This document shows, in pieces, positions 55,718-64,000 of a stretch of 64,000 bases of DNA. The position numbers and the translations under genes are program-made. The notes below the pieces were generated by a model. The model saw only the letters and a list, made by a program, of their open reading frames with translations, was not told where the DNA came from and did not search any database. The stretch comes from Hyphomicrobium sp. 12-62-95 (GTDB lineage Bacteria; Pseudomonadota; Alphaproteobacteria; Rhizobiales; Hyphomicrobiaceae): contig NCCZ01000011.1 of assembly GCA_002279935.1 (NCBI GenBank), forward strand, positions 89,433-153,432. Reading direction: 5' to 3'. Numbering within the stretch: position 1 is the stretch's first letter; each line of letters begins with the position of its first letter.

Positions 55718-56923
55718 CTACTCAGGATAGGCTTCACTGCCGTCTAGCTTCGCCTTGTTGAAAAGGATGAATACCAAGGGGTTGCCGGGCTCGGACATTG
55801 CATCGCTGCGCTGGCCCGTTATCGCTCCGGCCACGCCGCTTGTGTACTCCGCAACCACCTCGCCGAAACTATCGCGCTGGATGGCAACCTTTTGTCCAGC
55901 TTCAACCTTGTCGTTGAGTTTGACCAGATGCTCAACGAGACCGCCCGTGGTGGCCAGGATTGCGAACGCGCTGTTCCCTACAAAAACAGTCACGTCCTTG
56001 CCCGTACGTCCGAATGGCCCAGCAACGATGCCCTGATGCTTGAGGACGTTCATAGTGCCTTCCACGAACAAGGAGATCATCTCTGGGTCCAGCACGCGCG
56101 CAGCGCCGACTTCCGGCGTGAAGGACGGGATGCCGACGTCCATAAACGCGTTGTGCAGGACACCGGGATATACATGATTGTCGAAGATCTGGCCGACGGG
56201 GTAGAGCTCCACCATCGCCTTGACCTCGGGCACGTCCATGCCACCAATATTGAATGCGCTGACGCCAAAGCCGGTCGTCCCTGTGTGGAAGTCGATCGCG
56301 AAGTCGGCATTCGGCCGCAGTAGTCGGTTGAACAGAAGCCCGGCGTGTCGGCTGGGTGCGGTGGCGCCGTTTTCGTTCCCGGGCCATTCCCTATTCAGAT
56401 CGATCAGATCGATGCCTCTGCCCTGGTTGGGCCATCTGCGCTGCATGCTTTCCAGGGCCGGGCGGGACACGTCCGTGACTGCCATCACCGTGCCCGACAT
56501 CTGCGCCGGGTCGAGCTGGTTCATGACGGACTGTACTGTGTGGATTGAACTCATCTCGTCGCCATGCACGCCACTGGTCAGGACGCCGCGCTTGCCTGGC
56601 TTTGCTCCCTTGGCGACTATCACAGACACATGCCAGTGCTGTCCGGTCGGCGTCTGAACGCCCTGAAAATACAAAAGGTGCTTCTTGCCGGGCTCCAGGT
56701 CGTTAACGTCGAGCGCGCTGACTACTTTCTTTCCGTCGATTACATCGCCGGTATAAAGCGTGCCGACGGTTGCACCTGATGCCGTGGCGCCAGGAGATGT
56801 CACAGTGTCCTGGGCGTGAGCAGGACTTGTGTCGGCTGCGAGGACAGCAGACGTGCCGACCGTGGCAATCGACGCGACCATGAAGCCGCGGCGATCGAGA
56901 CCTTCCTTAGGTTTTTCCGACAT
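55718..56923 (-). CDS. Exported succinylglutamate desuccinylase/aspartoacylase-family protein
   Basis: A 401-residue M14-like amidohydrolase with a twin-arginine signal (DRRGFMVASIATVGTSAVLA), so periplasmic. Zinc residues are visible in GVHGDEMSS and DFHTGTT; LIDLNREWPG and GNSAFAI follow, and the C-terminal beta domain is typical. The substrate is an N-acylated amino acid or similar. AGGAGCGGGTC precedes ATG 56923. Next to small secreted-protein and insertion sequence genes. Confidence 0.87.
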   Translation of the reverse strand: MSEKPKEGLDRRGFMVASIATVGTSAVLAADTSPAHAQDTVTSPGATASGATVGTLYTGDVIDGKKVVSALDVNDLEPGKKHLLYFQGVQTPTGQHWHVSVIVAKGAKPGKRGVLTSGVHGDEMSSIHTVQSVMNQLDPAQMSGTVMAVTDVSRPALESMQRRWPNQGRGIDLIDLNREWPGNENGATAPSRHAGLLFNRLLRPNADFAIDFHTGTTGFGVSAFNIGGMDVPEVKAMVELYPVGQIFDNHVYPGVLHNAFMDVGIPSFTPEVGAARVLDPEMISLFVEGTMNVLKHQGIVAGPFGRTGKDVTVFVGNSAFAILATTGGLVEHLVKLNDKVEAGQKVAIQRDSFGEVVAEYTSGVAGAITGQRSDAMSEPGNPLVFILFNKAKLDGSEAYPE

Positions 56924-57073
56924 GACCCGCTCCTGAAGTGACCCACAACTGCGACAGTCGTTTATATTGCGCGACACAGGATGCTCAAGGCGCTGTGTCG
57001 CTGACACTAAGCGAAGCTTTTTGATTTGGATGGAACCTGGCGGCCGCGTCGGGCCGCCAGATCACCTTACATA

Positions 57074-57364
57074 TTATTTGTCGGCTGGCGGAGTAGCGGG
57101 CGGGTTCATCTGCGGCGTCGCACCGCTCATGCCCTTCGTTGCAGGCAGCGGCCCTTGATCGCCCATTCTCTTTTGTGCGCCAATTTGAGCGGGATCTGTT
57201 GCCCCCATCTCAGGCGCGGCTCCCTTCTCTGTCGGGGGCTGTATGCCTTCGTCGCCCATCGTCTTGGGCGGAGCGATGGGGGTGGGGCGCTCTTCAGTCA
57301 GGGCGGGGGTCAACAGGGCTCCAACGAACATGGTCACAACAGCAGTCGACAAAGCGCGTCTCAT
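57074..57364 (-). CDS. Small secreted proline-rich protein
   Basis: A 96-residue protein with a signal peptide (MRRALSTAVVTMFVGALL), then a proline-, glycine- and methionine-rich repeat-like part (KTMGDEGIQPP, KRMGDQGPLP, KGMSGATPQMNPP). GGGAGAG precedes the start. No domain recognised; may bind metals or be a disordered periplasmic protein. Confidence 0.65.
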   Translation of the reverse strand: MRRALSTAVVTMFVGALLTPALTEERPTPIAPPKTMGDEGIQPPTEKGAAPEMGATDPAQIGAQKRMGDQGPLPATKGMSGATPQMNPPATPPADK

Positions 57365-58142
57365 CGAATCTCTCCCTAGTACGCTAAGAAGCGATCATTT
57401 ATTTTTTTTGACGTTCCGGCCTGGACAGAGCCCAGCGAACACAAAGCTAATAGACGACGCTCCTTCACCACCGTTGACGTGGATCAATCCTAAGGTCCTT
57501 CGTTGATGGCTTAATGTCTGCGGATCTGCCTTAAAAACTGTGGGAGTGCCCCATGACGATAAGACGACAGATTCTGGGGTCCGATCCCGCAGCAGGCGCC
57601 GCATTTGCCGTGGGCAGCGGTTCCGCTGCGCTCTGTTGTTGGTAATGGCCCTGTGCAGGCTTCATGTCGACGGCTGCTCTCGGCGGTGAAGCAGAACCCT
57701 ATCACGCAGCTCAAATAGCCTTACCGTGGCTGGTCTGGGGTGACCACTCCCGAAATTAGCGGCTGGCTTTTCTATACCGCTGTCGGCCCTGGCGGCTTGA
57801 GCTAGCAACCAATCCATCGAAGATCAACATTGAAATCGGAGATACGTCAGCGGTCGCTCCAGATCGGGAGCATGGTTGGTCGTCTCTAACGTGGGGCCTG
57901 AATTCCTCTGCAGACAGCCGTGAAGGGGCGCAGGTCTTCCGGCAGGAAATCGCCCCGCATCGTGATTTCTGCTGCATGTCTTTGGAACGATGTCATCCAC
58001 GTGAACGGCAACGACGTCACACCCGCGTATTGCTATCGATTGCGAAGCTGATCAACGCAAGATCGCGCTTCTTTCCTTCGATATGGAGCTTGGTTCGTTT
58101 CGACCAGACGTGGATTGGCCTGAGTGGTAGCTCCGCCCCGAT
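57365..58142. other. Degenerate region left of the IS element
   Basis: No intact gene. At 57553 ATGACGATAAGACGACAG begins a twin-arginine-like peptide (MTIRRQILGSDPAAGAAFAVG) that soon stops, probably the remnant of an exported enzyme. The remainder does not read through. A T-rich stretch follows the small secreted gene. Confidence 0.5.
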
Positions 58143-59176
58143 GGGCTCTGTTCGACTTTCAAGTTGGGACATGAGACAGGGCTTGCATGAGAATAGCCGC
58201 GGGCGTCATGTCCGAGTTTCGTTCAATCATTCTTCGCCATCCCAGATAGCTCGGCAGATAGTGCGTCGCGACGCCCTTAAAACGGTGAAGCCAGTGTTTC
58301 AAGCGGCTGATGTAGCCGTTGACGTTTTGGATGTGATAGCTGCCGTAGGTGCGTTCACCCTTGCTGGCGTTGAGCGCGATGTGCAGGAGGCCTGCGTGAT
58401 CGGCGAACGTGGCGTAGGCCGACCGGCCATCGCTGACCAGCAACGCATCGCTGGCGACAACAGGTTTCAGCACGCGCACAAACGTCGAGCCTTCGAGATC
58501 GGGCAGCACCTGATCGGTCGTCTCCCCGTGGCGGTCGCGCACGATCAGCACCGGCCCATAGTCGTCGCTGGAGAGCCCTGATTTTGCGGTGCCGCCCCGC
58601 TTTCTGGGGGCCCGCCCTACGAGACGCTTCGAGGCTTTGGCGGACTTGCGAATAAACGTCTCGTCGGCCTCGACGATGCCGGCCACCACCTTAGGCTTGG
58701 CGTCCTTGGCCGTTGTCAAAAAGCGGTGACGCCAGCGAAACGCCGTATCGAGCGAGACACCGCAGCGCGTGGCTGCCTTCCTGAGGCTGAGGCCATCGGC
58801 CAAAGCCTGAGCATAGGAAAACCATGCATCGCGGCGATGGAGTTGCGCCAGCGGCGTGCCGGTCAGCGCGTTGAACGTCTTCGCGCAGTCCTTACAGCGA
58901 TAGCGCTTGAGGCCAGCTTGCGAACTCCAGCCACCAACGCGCCGTGATCCACAATGGCCGCAACATGGATCCGCACCGAACCGGCTATCGATAAGGTCGA
59001 CCGCCTCGCTCAACGGAAGACGGCGTTTGAGCGCCGCAATCAGCGCCTCGCGCTGGACCGCCGATAAATCACCCAGCTGCGATACAAGCGCCTGAAATAC
59101 CTTGGCCTTCATGACGATCACTCCTGTGCCGAATCACAGGATCAAGATGACCCAACTTCAAGGCGGAACAGAGCCG
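58143..59176. mobile_element. Insertion sequence of the IS1595 family, complete
   Basis: About 1.03 kb bounded by inverted repeats: GGCTCTGTTCGACTTTCAAG on the left and GGCTCTGTTCCGCCTTGAAG (reverse of the right end, to 59176), continuing GTTGGGACAT/GTTGGGTCAT. The flanks GCCCCGATG at 58135-58143 and 59177-59185 are a target-site duplication of 8 bases plus one shared G. One transposase gene fills it. Matching ends and duplication show a recent, possibly active insertion. Confidence 0.9.
58159..59112 (-). CDS. IS1595-family transposase
   Basis: A 317-residue protein with an N-terminal zinc ribbon (CGHCGSRR, CKDC), a helix-turn-helix (LRKAATRCGVSLDTAFRWRHRF) and the DDE/N-like catalytic part (IVEADETFIRKS, DALLVSDGRSAY, HIALNASKGERTYGSYHIQNVN, then GWRRMIE). 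It mobilises the element by cut-and-paste. The start used is ATG 59112; another ATG is 9 bases upstream. Confidence 0.93.
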   Translation of the reverse strand: MKAKVFQALVSQLGDLSAVQREALIAALKRRLPLSEAVDLIDSRFGADPCCGHCGSRRVGGWSSQAGLKRYRCKDCAKTFNALTGTPLAQLHRRDAWFSYAQALADGLSLRKAATRCGVSLDTAFRWRHRFLTTAKDAKPKVVAGIVEADETFIRKSAKASKRLVGRAPRKRGGTAKSGLSSDDYGPVLIVRDRHGETTDQVLPDLEGSTFVRVLKPVVASDALLVSDGRSAYATFADHAGLLHIALNASKGERTYGSYHIQNVNGYISRLKHWLHRFKGVATHYLPSYLGWRRMIERNSDMTPAAILMQALSHVPT

Positions 59177-59484
59177 CCCCGATGAGCTTGCCTAGTTCCA
59201 GGGCGTTCTAGATAGCCGCTTGTCAAATTGTGCATGCTGGTTCCTTTTTCCACGGTCTGTCTCCTGGTTAGTTTAGGCAGACGTTTCGATCACTATAAGT
59301 CCGCATAGCTCATTAATTGTAATGTTGCCTGGGACTTTGGGTGAATACGACGTGGTCGAACTTAACGCTGACGACGATCAGTCAGCTTTAGCCTCCCCCT
59401 TGAAAGCGACGCTCTCCTCGTGCAGTAGTTTGAAATACTTTGGCCCCGCAATTCGCCTGCCGTAAATCAAGAAGGATCACGTGA
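59177..59484. other. Gap between IS element and LysR gene
   Basis: No gene. A weak ribosome site (AAGGATCACGTG) precedes the LysR start. Promoter and autoregulatory site of the LysR gene are expected here; nothing specific recognised. Confidence 0.5.
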
Positions 59485-60447
59485 ATGATGATTGATCTTC
59501 TTGAATATGCCCTGGCCTTGGAAGGGGAGCGGAACTTTGCGCGCGCAGCGCGAGAGCTCGGAATCTCCCAACCCACCTTGACGCGCGGAATTCAGGAACT
59601 TGAAAGGCAGTTTTCTGCAAAGCTGTTTGATCGGACTGGGCGAGGTGTTTTTCCGACACCGGCCGGACACATTTTACTCCATCGGGCAAGACGAATTGCA
59701 TTGGGCTTGGAGGAACTGAAAAAGGAAATTCGCTCATTCCAAGGATTGCAGATCGCCGAGCTTAGACTCGGTGTCGGGCCGGTGGTTGCGCAAACTTGGA
59801 TCCCAGACGCCATAGCTTCCCTTCTTAAGACACATCCGCAGATCGAAGTTCACGTCAAAGGATATGATTTCTGGGAAATAGCCCCGGATCTTATCAATCA
59901 GACGTTAGAACTCGCAATAGCAGAGATTATTCCAGATATCTGCAAGCACAGAGAAATATCCGTAATCCCACTCCCAGATCGGCCCATTCGATTCTTCTGC
60001 AGGACCGGACACCCCCTCACACGAATTGAAAACCCAACCATTGCCGAGGTTGGACAATATCCGATGGCAGGCCCGAAGTTGCCATTGCGAGCTAGTGAAC
60101 ACTTTGGTGGCACGCGCGCACTGGGAAAACTTTCAGAAAATGGGATGCACTTCGATCCGCAGGTTTCGTGCCAGTCATTTGACGTGTGCCTCAGGATCAT
60201 TCGTGCAAGCGACAACATCGGTATCGCACCGCTGTCACAACTGTCTCGCATACCAGCTGATGCGGGAATTGCTGTGCTTCGTTGCGACGCGCCTAGCTTG
60301 AAAACAAACTACGGCATCATGCGACTTCGTGAACGCACCTTAACGCCGAGCGCGGCTGCTTTTATCGAGCGGTCCATGTTTGCGGAAGCGGAATACAATT
60401 CCGATCGTCGAGCTACAGCACCTAAAAATGGCAAACAACGCAAGTGA
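59485..60447 (+). CDS. LysR-family transcriptional regulator
   Basis: A 320-residue protein: N-terminal winged helix-turn-helix (FARAARELGISQPTLTRGIQELERQFSAKLFDRTGRG, residues 18-55) and a periplasmic-binding-like effector domain (about 90-300). The effector is unknown. No divergent metabolic gene is next to it because an IS element lies upstream. GC is lower than in the left part of the window. Confidence 0.9.
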   Translation: MMIDLLEYALALEGERNFARAARELGISQPTLTRGIQELERQFSAKLFDRTGRGVFPTPAGHILLHRARRIALGLEELKKEIRSFQGLQIAELRLGVGPVVAQTWIPDAIASLLKTHPQIEVHVKGYDFWEIAPDLINQTLELAIAEIIPDICKHREISVIPLPDRPIRFFCRTGHPLTRIENPTIAEVGQYPMAGPKLPLRASEHFGGTRALGKLSENGMHFDPQVSCQSFDVCLRIIRASDNIGIAPLSQLSRIPADAGIAVLRCDAPSLKTNYGIMRLRERTLTPSAAAFIERSMFAEAEYNSDRRATAPKNGKQRK

Positions 60448-60630
60448 TGCAAGCGGTGCGACCGCCCTGTCCGCCGAGCCTTTCCCACCGATGGTCGCCG
60501 CAGCCGATGTAAGATGACATGTTGTCCCCGCCAGCGCTGGAATGGGAGCGTGGGTGTCTATATCTTCACCCAAACTCTTGAACCAGCGTCTCCACTCACA
60601 CTCTCCCCTTTCTCTGGATGGAATTAAGCG

Positions 60631-61533
60631 ATGAACCGGATTGTACTTTTTCTGGCGACCAACATCGCCGTTCTGGTCGTCATTTCTATCTTATTCTCCG
60701 TCTTCGGCCTAGGGCGCATCGCAGACGCGAATGGCCTCGACCTGCAGGCACTTCTTGTCATGTCGGCCGTCATCGGCTTCACGGGAGCGATCATCTCTCT
60801 TCTTATCTCCAAGCCGATGGCCAAATGGCAGACGGGCGCCCACGTCATCACCAGTCCCACGACCGCAGAAGAACGCTGGCTGATGCAGGCCGTCGAGAAA
60901 CTGTCCGCCCACGCCGGTATCAAAACGCCAGAAGTCGCAATTTACGACGGCGAGCCGAATGCATTTGCCACGGGCGCATTCAAGAACTCAGCTTTGGTCG
61001 CCGTGTCTACCGGCCTGCTTCAGTCCATGAACCATGAGGAGGTGGAAGCCGTCCTAGCCCACGAGGTCGCTCACGTTGCCAACGGTGACATGGTGACGAT
61101 GACTCTCATTCAAGGCGTCTTGAACACGTTTGTCGTTTTTCTGTCGCGACTTGTTGGATACATCGTCGACAAGCAGCTCAACAAGGACGGCAATGGCCAG
61201 GGCATAGGCTACTTCGTGACGTCCTTAGTGTGCCAAATCCTGTTCGGCATCCTCGCCTCTATCATCGTGGCGTGGTTCTCGCGTCAGCGCGAGTTCCGGG
61301 CCGACGCGGGGGCCGCCGGCTACATGGGCGAATCCAACAGCATGATCAGCGCCCTGGCGACGCTGGGGCGCGTCGACCCGGGCGAACTGCCAAAAACCAT
61401 ACAGGCCTCGGGCATCAGCGACCGGCCGGGTTTCATGACCCTCTTCTCAACCCACCCACCTATCGAAGCGCGGATCGCGGCTTTGCGCAATCTCCAGGCT
61501 AAGCCGTCGGCGGGGGCTCCCGACGCTGTATGA
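60631..61533 (+). CDS. htpX: Protease HtpX
   Basis: An inner-membrane zinc endopeptidase that degrades misfolded membrane proteins. The 300-residue protein has two N-terminal membrane segments (1-25, 38-60), the motif HEVAH (144-148), then two more (about 157-180 and 195-220) and the acidic [19 protein letters not shown] precedes ATG 60631. Often heat-shock controlled; a heat-shock promoter was not recognised. Confidence 0.93.
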   Translation: MNRIVLFLATNIAVLVVISILFSVFGLGRIADANGLDLQALLVMSAVIGFTGAIISLLISKPMAKWQTGAHVITSPTTAEERWLMQAVEKLSAHAGIKTPEVAIYDGEPNAFATGAFKNSALVAVSTGLLQSMNHEEVEAVLAHEVAHVANGDMVTMTLIQGVLNTFVVFLSRLVGYIVDKQLNKDGNGQGIGYFVTSLVCQILFGILASIIVAWFSRQREFRADAGAAGYMGESNSMISALATLGRVDPGELPKTIQASGISDRPGFMTLFSTHPPIEARIAALRNLQAKPSAGAPDAV

Positions 61534-61592
61534 TACGTGCCATCGGATCAGTTGGCATAAAAGATTCCTGCACCCAAAGGCCCAGCGGTCGC

Positions 61593-62036
61593 TCACTCCG
61601 GCTCGAAGTCGTCGGGCTCCCGTGCCATAAACTCAGAAATGTCTGCGCACTCAGGCTCGGCGGGCGCCAGCGTCCTCGGATCGTCGTGGCGGCGGCTCTT
61701 ACCCTCAAAAAGGTGACCGGCTTCAAGCACCAATTCCCGATGCCAGATTTCACCGGTAACAACGGATCCGCGACGAAGGACTATCCGATCTGCGTAGATC
61801 AAGGAATCGGAGATCACTCCCTCAACGATGAGCTCGTTCGTGACCACCGTGCCGGTGATTGAGCCACCGACGGAAACGAGAACCCCGCTCGCCCTGATTT
61901 CCCCTTCAACACGGCCCCTTAGGATAACGTCACCCGGCAATATCAGGCATCCCATAACGAATGCAGCCGAACCCAAAACGACCGGACCGTCATTGGCCGG
62001 AACCATCATGGTTGCGATGAATGGCTCAGAGCTCAT
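61593..62036 (-). CDS. Bactofilin-type polymer-forming protein
   Basis: A 147-residue protein whose middle (about 30-115) is a right-handed beta-helix with regular six-residue turns (VILRGRVEGEIRASGVLVSVGGSITGTVVTNELIVEGVI), flanked by short disordered ends. Bactofilins form filaments on the inner membrane and help shape and place cell-wall enzymes. Start ATG 62036 (MSSEPF); 62048 is alternative. Standing alone. Confidence 0.85.
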   Translation of the reverse strand: MSSEPFIATMMVPANDGPVVLGSAAFVMGCLILPGDVILRGRVEGEIRASGVLVSVGGSITGTVVTNELIVEGVISDSLIYADRIVLRRGSVVTGEIWHRELVLEAGHLFEGKSRRHDDPRTLAPAEPECADISEFMAREPDDFEPE

Positions 62037-62185
62037 GGGCCCCTTCATACAAAGTCACACCCCGGCCCGCCAACGGTCGAGCCCACAAATGGTTACGGCC
62101 GTGTGTCAGCTGAGTTACTCCAATAAAAGGTTGTGAATTGGCGGAGCCATCTGGTGCGCTTACGTCCAATCCGGAAATCACGCAA

Positions 62186-63223
62186 CTAACGATCCACCCT
62201 ACGAAATTCAACGCGGCGATTGATGGCCCTACCCTCCATCGTCGAATTGTCCGCCTTGGGCTTCGACATCCCATGCCCTACGGATTGCAGGCGGTGAGCC
62301 GCCACACCATTGCTGATCAGTGCCTGTTTAACAGATGCCGCGCGCTGCTCCGAAAGGCGCAGGTTATATTCTCCGCCGCCGACGTTATCGGTATGACCGG
62401 CGATGAGGATTGTCCAGTTTGGGTTTTGCTGCAGCATCACAGCGATTTCACGAGACAGTTGCGCTGTCTCAGGACGAAGCTGGGCGCTGTCGAAATCAAA
62501 CAGAAGTCCATAGACATCGTAGGTACCGAGTGTTTCAAGGGCTTGCCGCATCGCAGACTGCAGACCGGGCCCTGCAACAACTCGCGTCACGCGGTTGGTA
62601 CGTGTTCTCTGCTCCCAGCTGAAGTTCAAGATCGACTCGATGAGAACGGGATTATTCATATCGTTAGCGACGACAAAACGGCCTGTCCCTGTGCGATTGC
62701 CGCTGCCGCAGTTAACACGCGCTTGGAGCGTCGGCACATCAAGCACCCGATCCTCAACAATGACCGGGACTCGTACATCGACCGCTGTCGTTGTCACAAC
62801 GCACTCAATTGCGTCCATTTTCTCGGAATGGATCAGCGTTAGTCGCGTACTTCCCGTTGATCTCAGCTCCTGAAGTGACGCAGAGGAGATGCCGAGCGAT
62901 GTAGAGCCCGGGATCACAGTTGGCATACGTGTGGAGTAGCCCAGCACGTAGGTCCTTGCCGACTGCCGGTCACGGACCAGGATATCGCGCCGTGTAAACA
63001 TTCCCCTCGTGCTACTGTATTCCAGACTAATCAAGTCCGGTTTTACCGATGTAATCTCCGTCCTTGCATCGGCGTCTCGACCAAACTCGTTTGCAAACAT
63101 AGTCGTGATAACTTTTCCACGGTGCAGAACGAAAGGCCCAGCATCCGTCTGGGCACTAGCACCGCCAAGCGCGCCACTTACGAAATATGCTCCGAAAAGG
63201 CAGATAATCTGCAGCCTACGCAT
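62186..63223 (-). CDS. OmpA-family outer-membrane/periplasmic protein
   Basis: A 345-residue exported protein (signal RRLQIICLFGAYFVSGALGG). The C-terminal 110 residues are an OmpA peptidoglycan-binding domain: LLFDFDSAQLRPETA, LIAGHTDNVGGGEYNLRLSEQRAASV and GRAINRRVEFR. The N-terminal part (DUF4384-unlike, strand-rich) is not recognised and could be a barrel or a soluble domain. It anchors the envelope to the wall. Confidence 0.87.
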   Translation of the reverse strand: MRRLQIICLFGAYFVSGALGGASAQTDAGPFVLHRGKVITTMFANEFGRDADARTEITSVKPDLISLEYSSTRGMFTRRDILVRDRQSARTYVLGYSTRMPTVIPGSTSLGISSASLQELRSTGSTRLTLIHSEKMDAIECVVTTTAVDVRVPVIVEDRVLDVPTLQARVNCGSGNRTGTGRFVVANDMNNPVLIESILNFSWEQRTRTNRVTRVVAGPGLQSAMRQALETLGTYDVYGLLFDFDSAQLRPETAQLSREIAVMLQQNPNWTILIAGHTDNVGGGEYNLRLSEQRAASVKQALISNGVAAHRLQSVGHGMSKPKADNSTMEGRAINRRVEFRRVDR

Positions 63224-63241
63224 TGGTGAAGCCCCCCCCAA

Positions 63242-63643
63242 AAAGATGTACCCTGCGTGCTTGTCTTATTTACTTCCGCCTAATGATTCCGTTGCGAGTT
63301 TGCATTCAAGCCAAACGGTCCATTTGCTCCCTCGACGCGCAAACTTGTACATGTCCCAAGACCAATGTGTATGGCAAAATTGCTGCCACCCTTTCTATTG
63401 CATTGACCGATTGCGGTCTGCTTCCCAGCTGCACAAAAAACTTGAACCACTCCGATGTAATTTCTGTATTACATGCCCTGTGCAGCGCCGACTTTGATCG
63501 CACCGACGCACGATGACGGATACGGATCAACCGCTTGAGGATTTGTAAGTGGGCAGCGCAGTGAAGTGCAGAAATTATAGAAGCCCGCGGAGTGAAGTCG
63601 GGTCAGACATTCTGGAAAAAGCCAGCCGTAGATAAACTAAGAT
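63242..63643. other. Gap between OmpA-like gene and transporter remnant
   Basis: Mostly non-coding; short AT-richer frames without motifs. It should hold the OmpA-like promoter. Confidence 0.45.
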
Positions 63644-63954
63644 ATGCTCCAAAATCTGATCGATTATGTCGTTCCTTTTGGGCTGTTTCTTCTCATGTTT
63701 GTTGCAGGGAGCGAAATCGGGTCGAGCAGCATCCGGGATGCGTTCAAGTCCCGCACGCCGTATTATTGGGATCGGCCGGGCAACTCGCGGCCTTGCCGCT
63801 CGTCGGGCTCGCAGTGGTGGCCGCCACAAATCCAACCCCAATCGTTGCCTCGAGTGTGCTGATCCTGGGGCTGTGTCCGGGAGGTGGGATATCGAATTTC
63901 TACCCTGCTTCAGTGCCTTCATTCCAACGTCACGTGCGCAACCCGCTGACCTGA
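63644..63954 (+). pseudogene. BASS-family (bile acid:sodium symporter-like) transporter fragment; frameshifted
   Basis: ATG 63644 opens VVPFGLFLLMFVAGSEIG, a first membrane segment of BASS transporters; after about 38 codons the match (VLLGSAGQLAALPLVGLAVVA and CPGGGISNFY, the family signature) continues in a different frame, so one base is lost or gained near 63753-63765. Beyond ISNFY the sequence no longer resembles the family and the frame stops at 63954. Nothing after this supports an intact gene before the window edge. Confidence 0.7.
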
Positions 63955-64000
63955 TTCTCGAATCAGGTAGTTTTCTTGCCGAAGGCGTCTCACTCGGCGG

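Overview
The window is a GC-rich chromosomal segment of an alphaproteobacterium, most likely of the order Hyphomicrobiales and Hyphomicrobiaceae-like. The evidence is a porin whose mature N-terminus reads ADLGGNCCADLEERIAEL, an iron-sulfur scaffold gene divergent from hisI, a DUF3126 gene beside a cysE-type serine acetyltransferase, methionine synthase encoded in two pieces, and an opgGH pair. No rRNA gene and no CRISPR array was seen; there is one tRNA gene.

Layout. 1-10.3 kb: housekeeping and envelope genes (scaffold protein, hisI, patatin, CBS, rhomboid, PAS, PilZ, BTLCP protease, gamma-carbonic anhydrase, DUF3126, cysE, crotonase, polysaccharide deacetylase, GNAT). 10.9-17.9 kb: a methionine-cycle cluster on the minus strand, in transcription order an ArsR-methyltransferase regulator (SahR-like), metF, the metH N-terminal part, a vapBC toxin-antitoxin pair, and the metH remainder, which is frameshifted. 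18-27 kb: an MlaC-like protein, a CHAP-like protein, ettA, a CPBP protease, a YpfJ-like metallopeptidase and the porin. 28-34 kb: opgG-opgH (osmoregulated periplasmic glucan) and the ycjX-ycjF pair, which contains an unusual tandem repeat of overlapping start and stop codons. 35-42 kb: epmA opposite efp, greA, yjbQ, an amine oxidase, a host-attachment protein, an NTF2-like protein, a GNAT and a nitrilase. 42-47 kb: accessory surface functions (IS remnant, AT-richer methyltransferase, broken SIMPL gene, OafA-type acyltransferase).

A tRNA-Ile2(CAT) gene at 46.9 kb is followed by an integrative element of about 8 kb: a tyrosine recombinase with an in-frame stop, an AlpA-like regulator, an HNH protein, a membrane protein with a possible helix-turn-helix tail, and several unrecognised genes. 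Its right end was not located. From 55.7 kb to the end lie an aspartoacylase-like protein, a complete IS1595-family element with target-site duplication, a LysR regulator, htpX, a bactofilin, an OmpA-like protein and a broken BASS-type transporter gene.

The most striking features are: (1) six genes, two of them normally well conserved (metH, ycjX), broken by short deletions, single-base shifts or premature stops, meaning either real decay or sequence error; (2) vapBC sitting between the two metH pieces; (3) three 20-bp repeats that form a chain of 7-codon ORFs, each stop overlapping the next start, between ycjX and ycjF; (4) the uncharacterised element next to the tRNA. No single clearly new multi-gene system could be demonstrated from sequence alone; the tRNA-linked element is the best candidate.
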